Source of the DNA: Nesterenkonia sp. F
Lineage (GTDB): Bacteria; Actinomycetota; Actinomycetes; Actinomycetales; Micrococcaceae
Direction: 5' to 3'
Length of the DNA: 64,000 nucleotides
NCBI RefSeq assembly: GCF_000220985.1
Contig: NZ_AFRW01000118.1
Span: 62,001 to 126,000, forward strand
The notes beneath the pieces were generated by a model that saw only the letters and a list, made by a program, of their open reading frames with translations, did no database searches and was not told the DNA's origin. Shown one piece after another: positions 55,220 through 63,800 of the stretch (its first letter is position 1; the number at the start of each line of letters is the position of its first letter). The position numbers and the translations under genes were made by a program.

Positions 55220-56098
55220 TCAGGTGGCGGGCTTGGGCTGCGGGACCGCCGCCCCGTCGGATCCGCCCTCCTGCGAGTCGTCGGCGGAGGAGCTCGTCTC
55301 CTGCGCCGGCTGCTTCTGCGCGGTCACCGGCGTCTCGGCCTTCGCATCCCCGGAGGTGGTCGGCCCGGCCGGCTTCACCACCTGCGAGGCGGAGGAGCGC
55401 GGCGTGACGGGCTCCGGCTTCTTCCACGGATCCTGCACCGGCTGCGAGGCGCGCCAGGCGGCCACGCCGGCCGCCGCACCGGCGGCGACGAGGCCGAAGA
55501 CCAGCAGGCCCTTCTTCAGGCCCGAGCGCTGTGCCTTCTTCGCCGCCTTCTCCGCGGCCTTCTGCTGCTTCTTCAGCGTCTCGGAGGCCTGCTTGGCGTA
55601 CTGCTCGGAGCCCTTGCGGAGCTTCTTGACGATCTTCTCGTCCCCGGTGGCCCGGATCAGCGCCTTCTCCACACGCGGGTCCACCTCGGCCCGGTGGATC
55701 AGCTTCGCCGTCTTGTCCGCGTAGCCGCTGAGCTTGGCCGAGGCGGCGGGCACGTAGTTCTGCTGCACGGTGGTCTTGGTGTCCTGGTACTTCGCCAGGA
55801 CCTTGTCCACCTCGGACTGTGCCTCGGCGGGCAGCCGCCCGTACTGCGCGGCCAGGCCGTCGGAGGCCCGCGCCGACAGGTCCCGGGCGCGTCGACCGAG
55901 GTCCGCGGCGCCGCTGCCGGCCGTCTGCAGGGCGCGGGTGGAAGCGGCCTGGACCTTCGGAGCCTTCTCGCGGTAGATCTCCTCCGCCCGGTCGGCGGCG
56001 GAGCCGAGCTTCGGAGCGGACCAGTCGCGGGCCGTGTCCAGCCCGGCGAGCACCGTGCGCTCCCAGCTGCGGCTCGGTTTCTTCTTCTTCCCGAACAT
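55220..56098 (-). CDS. Conserved single-pass membrane protein with coiled coil (DUF5324-like)
   Basis: 292 aa from the ATG at 56098 with GGAGG seven bases upstream. The basic start MFGKKKKPSRSWERT is followed by about 180 residues of charged amphipathic helix, one membrane helix at about 195-215 (KKGLLVFGLVAAGAAAGVAAW) and a Pro/Ser/Thr/Ala-rich tail. The Streptomyces DUF5324 family next to crgA has the same shape, so it may belong with the division genes. No enzymatic motif is visible. Function unknown. TAAGCT at 56139-56134 is a possible -10. Confidence 0.8.
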   Translation of the reverse strand: MFGKKKKPSRSWERTVLAGLDTARDWSAPKLGSAADRAEEIYREKAPKVQAASTRALQTAGSGAADLGRRARDLSARASDGLAAQYGRLPAEAQSEVDKVLAKYQDTKTTVQQNYVPAASAKLSGYADKTAKLIHRAEVDPRVEKALIRATGDEKIVKKLRKGSEQYAKQASETLKKQQKAAEKAAKKAQRSGLKKGLLVFGLVAAGAAAGVAAWRASQPVQDPWKKPEPVTPRSSASQVVKPAGPTTSGDAKAETPVTAQKQPAQETSSSADDSQEGGSDGAAVPQPKPAT

Positions 56099-56324
56099 GC
56101 GTGTCCTCCGATTCAGGCTCGTGTGCTCTCCACAGCTTACGACCTTCACCCCTCCGCCTGCCATGATGCGCCGCGACCTGATCAGCCCCGAGGACCGACG
56201 ACGGCGACGACCCCGGTTCCGCCGTCGGCTCCGACGCCGACCGGGACCTTCCCGGACGGGCCGGGATTCCGCCGTGAGCGTGCCCGCCTGACGTCGAGCA
56301 CCTCCCCGGGGGACAATGGGAGGC

Positions 56325-56858
<534 letters not shown>

Positions 56859-56900
56859 GCGGCTCGTGAACGGCCCGACGATCGCCCGGGAGCCCGCCTC

Positions 56901-57334
56901 GTGACCGACGAGTCGTCCCGCTCCACCGCCGGCCGGCCTGTCCCCGCCTGCGCACGGCACCCGGACAGGCCGGCCGCGGCCGGCTGCCGCGGCTGCGGCC
57001 GACCGGTCTGCGCCGCCTGCCTCTCCGCGGGCGACGCGGCGCCCCTCTCTGCCCGGACTGCACCGGCGCCGCGCCGGGATCTGCGCTGGGATCTGCGCCG
57101 GGACCCGCCTCGAGCCCCGGCCCGGCCCCGCACTCCGCGCCGCCCGGCGCCTCGCCCGGCGGCTCCCCGGGGGCCGTATCGGGCGCCGCCTACGGCGCCC
57201 GATACGGCGCCTTCCGCGCGCCCGGCGCTTCATCCGGCTCCCCCACCGGCTCCCCCACCGGCTCCCCGCCCGACTCTCCGGGTCGCCCCGTCGCGGCCCC
57301 CGCCGTCCGCCGGCGCCGCGGACCGCGCCGACCG
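56901..57334 (+). pseudogene. Zinc-finger N-terminus of the rhomboid gene, out of frame
   Basis: A GTG at 56901 starts a frame with the B-box-like finger of rhomboid proteins: CARHPDRPAAAGCRGCGR and VCAACLSAGD. At CTCTCT (57045-57050) the frame leaves the family pattern, while the -1 frame continues it at once with LCPDCTGAAPG and then runs open through a Gly/Ser/Pro linker into the rhomboid domain. Removing one CT, or a -1 shift, would join the parts. It may be a sequencing error, a true mutation, or recoding. Read as one gene the locus is 56901-57994, about 364 aa. Confidence 0.75.
57173..57208. repeat. Perfect 15-bp hairpin within the rhomboid linker
   Basis: GCCGTATCGGGCGCC and its exact inverse flank a 6-base loop, about 125 bp downstream of the CT repeat where the frame changes. 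It lies inside the linker coding region, where a terminator is not expected. It could affect translation or transcription between the finger and the catalytic domain. Confidence 0.7.
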
Positions 57335-57994
57335 GTGGTCACCATCGGCTTCATCGCACTGTGCGTGCTGATGTACCTCGCCCAGCTGGGCCTGCCGAGG
57401 CTGGCCGGCGTCGACCTCACCTCCGCACTGGGCTATGCCCCGCTGCACACCTCGCCGTGGATCCTCGAGCCGTGGCGGATGCTGACCTCGGCGGTGCTGC
57501 ACTCCCCCTCCAGCGTCATGCACATCGCCTTCAACATGATGGCGCTGTGGGTCGTCGGCCGGACCATCGAGCCCGCCGTCGGGACATGGCGATACCTGAG
57601 CCTGCTCGTCCTCTCGGCCTTCGGCGCCTCCGTGGCGGTGCTCTTCCTCTCCGAACCCGGCACGCTGACCGTCGGGGCCTCCGGCGCCGTCTTCGGCCTC
57701 TTCGGGGCGCTCTTCGTGCTGCTGCGCTCCACCGGCGCGCAGACCGGAGGCATCATCGCCCTGGTGGGGATCAATATGGCCGTCAGCTTCCTGGTGCCCG
57801 GCATCTCCTGGCAGGGGCACCTGGGCGGACTGGTCACCGGGCTGCTGACGGCGCTGATCATCGCCCGGGCGCCACGGGGTCCGCGCGGCGCGCCGCGTGA
57901 TCTGTGGCAGATCCTCGGATTGATCGGACTGGCCGCGCTGCTGGTGGTGCTCACGCTGGGGGGCATGACTCTGGTCAGCCTTCCGGGCTCCTAG
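57335..57994 (+). CDS. Rhomboid-family intramembrane serine protease (catalytic domain)
   Basis: At least 219 aa from a GTG at 57335; the frame is open well upstream, and the intact gene probably began at 56901. Six membrane helices carry the rhomboid motifs: WRMLTSAVLHS, HIAFNMMALW, the catalytic serine in GASGAVFGLFGAL and the catalytic His in WQGHLGGLVTGLL. It cuts single-pass membrane proteins within the bilayer. The zinc-finger part that related proteins carry is present in the DNA but in another frame. A cluster of DnaA-box-like sites begins at the stop codon. Confidence 0.9.
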   Translation: MVTIGFIALCVLMYLAQLGLPRLAGVDLTSALGYAPLHTSPWILEPWRMLTSAVLHSPSSVMHIAFNMMALWVVGRTIEPAVGTWRYLSLLVLSAFGASVAVLFLSEPGTLTVGASGAVFGLFGALFVLLRSTGAQTGGIIALVGINMAVSFLVPGISWQGHLGGLVTGLLTALIIARAPRGPRGAPRDLWQILGLIGLAALLVVLTLGGMTLVSLPGS

Positions 57995-58122
57995 TCCACA
58001 GCCGCCATCCACAGTGTGGATAAACGACAGTGTTGTATTTCCCCAGGTCAGGACGATTTCCACAGGAACCTGTGAAGTGTGGGGAAAACATGGTCCACTT
58101 CTTCACAGCCCTGTCCTCCACA
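57992..58122. other. Cluster of DnaA-box-like sites
   Basis: A perfect TTATCCACA stands on the minus strand at 58023-58015. Sites with one mismatch to TTNTCCACA are at 57992 (TAGTCCACA), 58056 (ATTTCCACA), 58086-58078 on the minus strand (TTCCCCACA), 58099 (TTCTTCACA) and 58114 (TCCTCCACA); CCATCCACA at 58005 has two. Seven sites fall in about 130 bp of relatively AT-rich, non-coding DNA between the rhomboid and phzF genes. dnaA and dnaN are not in the window, so this may be a secondary DnaA-binding locus or part of an origin. Confidence 0.6.
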
Positions 58123-58205
58123 GGGTGCGCAGCTGTATGGACACCGCCGCCTCACAGGAGACGAGCCCGGGCGCCGACCGGCCGCAGCGGCGTACGCTGG
58201 AGACT

Positions 58206-59108
58206 ATGGACATCGGGCCGAGGAGCACCACCAGCACCCCCTTCCGCCAGGTCGACGTCTTCGGCGAAGTCCCCTTCTCCGGGAATCCGGTGGCCGTCGT
58301 CGGCGGCTCGCAGGAGCTGACCACCGAGCAGATGCAGGCCATCTCGCGGTGGACGAACCTCTCCGAGTGCACCTTCCTGCTGCCGCCGCAGGACGACGGC
58401 ACCGATGCGGTCGCCGACTACCGGGTGCGGATCTTCTCGCTCGACGAGGAGCTGTCCTTCGCCGGTCATCCCACGCTGGGCACTGCCCGCGCCTGGCTGG
58501 ACATGGGCGGCGTGCCGGCCCGGGAGGACGTCATCATCCAGGAGTGCGGCGTCGGGATGGTGGAGATCCGCCGTGACGGCGACGACGGCGAGCGGCTGGC
58601 CTTCGCCGCTCCGGACCTGCTGCGCTCGGGCGCGGTCGACGACGCGCAGCTCGAGCAGATCCTCGCCGCCCTCGGCATCTCCCGCGACGTCGTCGTCGGG
58701 GCCGCCTGGGCGGACAACGGTCCGGGCTGGGTCGGGCTGCTGCTCGACTCACCGGAGACGGTGCTGTCCCTGCGTCCCAACTACGGCCGCACGCCGGAGC
58801 TGTCCACGCCGTACATCGGTGTCGCCGCCGTGCGCGAAGACGGCTCCGCGACCGATCTGGAGGTCCGCGCCTTCTTCCCCGACGACGCCGGCGCAGTCCG
58901 CGAGGATCCGGTCACCGGCAGCCTCAACGCCTCGCTGGGCCAGTGGCTGACCGACGCGGGGCATCTCACCACGCCCTACACCGCCGCCCAGGGCACTGTG
59001 CTCGACCGCCGCGGACGGGTGCACCTCACCGTGGCGGACGGCCGACTCTGGGTCGGCGGGAGCACCCACGTCGCCGTCGCGGGCGGCATCGACCTCGGTC
59101 TGGACTGA
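58206..59108 (+). CDS. PhzF-family isomerase/epimerase-like protein
   Basis: 300 aa. PhzF fold with FRQVDVFGEVPFSGNPVAVV, the catalytic Glu in NLSECTFLL, the LSFAGHPTLGTARAW motif and the pseudo-repeat REDPVTGSLNASLGQWL. The family includes phenazine enzyme PhzF and diaminopimelate-epimerase-like proteins; no phenazine genes are nearby, so the substrate is unknown. TACGCT lies seven bases before the ATG at 58206, so a leaderless transcript is likely. It starts just after the DnaA-box cluster. Confidence 0.92.
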   Translation: MDIGPRSTTSTPFRQVDVFGEVPFSGNPVAVVGGSQELTTEQMQAISRWTNLSECTFLLPPQDDGTDAVADYRVRIFSLDEELSFAGHPTLGTARAWLDMGGVPAREDVIIQECGVGMVEIRRDGDDGERLAFAAPDLLRSGAVDDAQLEQILAALGISRDVVVGAAWADNGPGWVGLLLDSPETVLSLRPNYGRTPELSTPYIGVAAVREDGSATDLEVRAFFPDDAGAVREDPVTGSLNASLGQWLTDAGHLTTPYTAAQGTVLDRRGRVHLTVADGRLWVGGSTHVAVAGGIDLGLD

Positions 59109-59153
59109 ACGGTTCGCCGCAGGATCCTCGTGCGGCCGGCGTGAAGAGGCTTC

Positions 59154-60710
59154 TCAGGAGTCCTCGCCGGCGTCTCCCGTGCTCTCAGCCTCGTCCAGGT
59201 CGATGTCCTCGCGGTAGGGCGAGTCGGTCGGCACCCCGTTGACGTCCTGCCGACCCTCGGGCGCGTCGGGCCGCTGGGCGGTGAAGTCTCGGGGGACGAG
59301 GTCGAAGCCCTGCCAATGCATCTCCATCGGAGACTGCTCCTCGTCCCGAGGGACGTGGTGGAAGCCGACGGCGACCCAGGAGACGACGTCCTCCAGGGGC
59401 TCTCCGGCGGCGTCCTCCACATACTCCGGGACGCCGGAGCCGCAGTCGCCCTCGCGGTTCTGGGTCGCGAACTTCTCGCAGTCGTCGTGCGGCGTGAAGG
59501 CGACGTCGTAGCCCAGGTCTCCATGCTCGTGGTCATGACCGTTGTCGCCGTCGTCGCCGTCGCCGTCCTCGGACTCCTCCCGGGCGGCCTGCTGGTCGTG
59601 GACGAAGGTGAAGCTGTCGGTCGCGCCCAGGGAGATCTCGTAGGAGATCGGATGGTCGTCGGCGTTGGTCAGCTCCGGGGCCATCACGCGCCACCAGCGC
59701 CGGTCCTCGGCGCGGGCGAGCGTCGGTTCGTCGATGGTCGTGGTTCCGCCGTCGAGCACAGGTGATTCCTCGCCCCACTCGCCGGTGGGCTCGGCGTCGT
59801 ACTGCTCGACCTGCATCGGCTCGTCCTCTCCCAGCCCCCAGCGGATCCTCCACACCGCGTTGTGGGAGTGGCTGGCGGCGTAGTCGGCCTCTCCCTCGCC
59901 GATCGGCCAGCCGTGGGCCTCGTCGGTGAAGTCCACCGGCGAGAGGTCGCCGGTGGCTCCCAGGGCGGGCCGGATGCTTCCGTCGGATCCGAAGGTGTAC
60001 CGGCTGATGTACTCGTACCAGCCGACCTTGGAGACGGTGGACAGCGACCACTGCTCGCCGCGGTCGCTGTAGACCTCGCCGCGCTCTCGCAGTCGGTAGG
60101 CCGGACCGGAGTCCTCGCCGGCGGAGCAGAGGACCTCGCGGTCGCGGGTCTCTCCGTGGGTGCCGTCGCCGATGTCGGGCACCGGGTGGCTGATCAGCGC
60201 GCCGGCGCACTCCTGGGAGGTCAGCGTGTGCATCTTGGTGCCGCCGAAGCCGGAGCGGGTGATGTCCGAGGTCAGCCGCTCGCCGGAATCGTAGGGGACC
60301 TCGAGCTGGGAGACGGCCATCGAGCGGATCAGCCGCACCGGCTCCTCGCCGGGGGCGGCGAAGTGCACGTCGTGCAGCACCATGCCCATCTCGGGGTCGA
60401 CGGCGAAGCACATCGACCATTCAGCACCGTTGTCCATCGCATGGGAGAGCGGCTGCTGGCCGTCGGCGCAGTCCAGGGACGCCGCGGCCCGCTCGCCGGT
60501 GTCGGCGGCGTGCAGCGCGGCAGGTGACTCGTCCGCATCCGCCGTCTGCTGCGCGTCCTGGCCGTCGCCGCAGCCGCTGAGCACCAGAGCGCTCAGCCCC
60601 AGCATCCCGACCGCGCCGCGCAGCAGGCCGCCCAGCATCCTGCGCCCTCCTCCCCGGCCGGCGGAGGTGGCGGTGCGGCGGTGCGTCTCGGCGGGAGGGA
60701 GCTTCGGCAT
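59154..60710 (-). CDS. Copper amine oxidase-like lipoprotein
   Basis: 518 aa. A signal with lipobox Cys47 (LVLSGC) predicts a lipid-anchored exported protein; a start at 60638 with GGAGGG would give a standard short signal. The rest aligns with the copper amine oxidase catalytic domain: VLHDVHF, VPYDSGE, base Asp149 (DITRSGFG), cofactor Tyr232 (GWYEY), Cu ligands His281 and His283 (SHSHN) and His452 (HHVPRDEE). Spacings 83, 49 and 169 are close to 84, 49 and 159 in the Arthrobacter enzyme. The N-terminal domains are missing. The Asn before the cofactor Tyr is Trp. A His/Asp-rich loop (DNGHDHEHGD) may bind metal. Confidence 0.8.
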   Translation of the reverse strand: MPKLPPAETHRRTATSAGRGGGRRMLGGLLRGAVGMLGLSALVLSGCGDGQDAQQTADADESPAALHAADTGERAAASLDCADGQQPLSHAMDNGAEWSMCFAVDPEMGMVLHDVHFAAPGEEPVRLIRSMAVSQLEVPYDSGERLTSDITRSGFGGTKMHTLTSQECAGALISHPVPDIGDGTHGETRDREVLCSAGEDSGPAYRLRERGEVYSDRGEQWSLSTVSKVGWYEYISRYTFGSDGSIRPALGATGDLSPVDFTDEAHGWPIGEGEADYAASHSHNAVWRIRWGLGEDEPMQVEQYDAEPTGEWGEESPVLDGGTTTIDEPTLARAEDRRWWRVMAPELTNADDHPISYEISLGATDSFTFVHDQQAAREESEDGDGDDGDNGHDHEHGDLGYDVAFTPHDDCEKFATQNREGDCGSGVPEYVEDAAGEPLEDVVSWVAVGFHHVPRDEEQSPMEMHWQGFDLVPRDFTAQRPDAPEGRQDVNGVPTDSPYREDIDLDEAESTGDAGEDS

Positions 60711-60891
60711 GGGGACAGTCCTGTCGATCCGGGGCGGCCGGGGTCGGAGAAGGGGGACGTTCGGGTCAGCGGACGTCTGTGATCATCTCAGTCATCGTGC
60801 GTATCCGGGGGCGGACACGACGGCGGCCGCCCGGTCCCGGAGGACCGGACGGCCACCTGCGTCATGCGACGCCGGGATCACTCAGCGGTGA

Positions 60892-63800
60892 TCATGCGGC
60901 GTTCCGGCGGTGCCGGACGAACGCCACGGCGCCTGCACCGGCGATCAGGGCCAACGAGGCCAGGACCGCCAGGGCGATGACACCGTTCGCACCGGTGTCG
61001 GCGAGGTCGCCGGTGTCACCGGAGGCGTCGGACGAATCCGAGTCGCCGGAGCCGGAGTCACCGGAACCGGAGGTGCCGGAACCGGAGGTGCCGAACCCGA
61101 TCGTGCCCGAGCCGTCCTCACCGGAGCCGGACTCGTCGGAGCCGCTGCCGGAGGTGACGACCTCGAAGCCGACCGACTGATCCTCATACCCCTCGGCGGA
61201 GGTGGAGAAGGTGTGGTCGGCGACCTCGGCCTCGGCCGGGATCTCCCACTCGAAGGTCACGGTGCCCTCGTCGTCGGCGGTCTGCGTGCCGAGCTCGAGG
61301 CTGGGCGTGCTGTTCATGAAGCCCGAGACCTCTTCACCCGGCTCGTAGCCGGAGGCGTGACCGACCTGAGTCTCACCGTGGGTGATGACCTCGTGCTCGA
61401 TGGAGATCGACAGCTCCGAGGATGCCTCCTCGACGCAGAGCACGCTCGTGGCCGAGTTGCCCTCGCTGTCGGTGGCCGTCAGGACCACGACGTCGCAGGC
61501 GCTCGGGTCGATGCCCTCCGGCACCTCCCACTCGTGGGTGAACGTGCCGTCGTCGCCGACCTGCACGTCCTCGATGGTGTCGAGAACGTTGCCGTCGATG
61601 TCCTCGACGTCGACGGTGACGGTCGTGCCCGGAGCGAACTGCTCGCCGTCGATGGTCACGGTGTCACCGGGAGCCGCCTGGTTCGGGTCGACCGTGAGGA
61701 TCGGGTCCTCCGTCTCGGTCGACTGACCCGGGGGAACAGACACCGCCGTGCGACTGCTGATGTTCGGGTCGGACTCGTCGGTCGCAGTGATGAACAGCGC
61801 CGACGGCTGCACGCCCTCGACCGTCCAGGTGACCTCGAATGTGCCGTCCTCCGACACGTCGACGCCCTCGAGGGTCTCGTAGACCTCGTCCTGGCTCTCC
61901 GGAGCGGCGAACTCGACCTTCACCGTGGAGCCCGGCACGTAGCCCTCGCCCATCACGGTCACGTCCTCACCGTTCGGGACGGACTGCGGCTCGGCCGACA
62001 GCGACGGAGCGAACTCGACGACAACCAGCGGAGCCTCGGCCGACTCATCGGTCTCGTCGTCGGTGACGACGACGGTGTAGTCGCCCGGCTCAGTGCCCTC
62101 CGGCACCGGCAGCTCCTCGGTGAAGTTGCCGTTCTCGTCCGTCGGCGCCTCGATCGACTCGCCCACCGGGTTGCCCTCGTCGTCGACGAGCTCGATGGTC
62201 ACCGTGTTGTCCGGGGTGTAGTCCGATCCCTCGACCGTGGTCGAGTCGCCCGGAGTCACCTCAGTCGGGTCGACGGTCACCGAAGGATCGGTCTCTGCAC
62301 CGTCCTCACCGTCACCCTCGGTCACCGTCAGCGACGTCTGAGCCGACTCGTCCGTGGTGTCGTCGGTGACCACGATCGTGTAGTCGCCCGGAGTCGCATC
62401 GGCCGGAACCGGCAGCTCCTCCGTCAGGGCGCCCTCGGGATCGGTGGCCACGCCCTCGATCGGGTCGCCCACCGGGTTGCCGTCGGCATCCTGCAGCTGG
62501 ATCGTGGCCGTGCTGTCCGGGGTGTAGCCGGTGCCGTCGACCGTGGTCGAGTCACCAGCCGGCACCTCGGCCGGGTCGGCCGTGACGGCCGGGTCGATGG
62601 TCGCGTCCGGCTCAGTGACCGTCAGCGCCGTGTTCGACGACTCGCCGGTCTCGTCGTCAGTGACGACGACGGTGTAGTCACCCGGGGTGGTGCCCTCCGG
62701 CACCGGCAGCTCCTGGGTGAAGTTGCCGTCGGCGTCAGTGGCCACACCCTCAATCGGGTCGCCCACCGCGTTGCCGTCGGCGTCCTGCAGCTGGATCGTG
62801 GCCGTGCTGTCCGGGGTGTAGCCGGTGCCGTCGACCGTGGTCGAGTCACCAGCCGGCACCTCAGCCGGGTCCACCGTCACCGCCGGGTCGATCGCGGAGA
62901 ACTCCCCGCAGGCATCGATGCGCGCACCGGCGGAGCCGATGTTCAGCCGCGCACCGTCGACCGCGGAGGCCAGGCCCAGGCTGAGCGCCGAGACCTCCAG
63001 GCTGCCGGTGGTCTCGGTGCCGTCCGGCAGCGTGCACTGCGTGGTCTCCTGGTGGTTCAGCTGCAGCGAGACCACGTTGGTCAGCGCCTCGATGAACGGC
63101 TCCAGCGCCTCACGGATCGGGACCGTGATGCTGTCGGTCTTGATGTCGCCGATGGCCGTGTCGAAGAGCTGCTGCCCGGCGTCACCGATCAGGAAGTCGC
63201 GCACCGGAGCCAGCACGCCGTCGATCAGCGGGCTCAGCGTGGAGTACGCAGTCTGCAGCGTCGCACAGGCGACCTCCCCGTCGACACCTTCAGCGGTGCA
63301 CTCGAAGGGCTGGACCTCTTCATCCATGAGGTTCACGGCCCACGAAGCAGTCGCCGAGCCGCCCAGCGGGCTGTCGGCGGTGGCCTCGAAGTTCACCGTG
63401 ATGCTGCCCAGCGCACCCTCGACCGCTCCGATCGCGATGTTGGTGACTTCCTCCATGAGGTCGTGCACCGTCTCGGCGATCATCGGGTAGAGCTCGTCAT
63501 CGATGAGCTCGGTGTTCGGGTTCTGGTTGTTCATCCCCGTCGGCTGGTCCGGACGGAGCTCGCCGGAGAGCAGCTGGTCCAGGTGCACCTGGGCCTGACC
63601 GGTGGAGAAGTCCACCGTCAGCACCTCGTTGTTCGTGGTGATCGGCTCAGCCACGATCGCCTGGAAGATCTCCTCCTGCATGTTGGAGTCGATCGTCACG
63701 TCCAGAGAGGTGTCGCCGGGCAGGGCATCGGTCAGCGCGCTGATGTCGAGCTGGTCGTTGACGATGCTCTCAGCCGTGGCATCCAGCTCGCCGACGGTGT

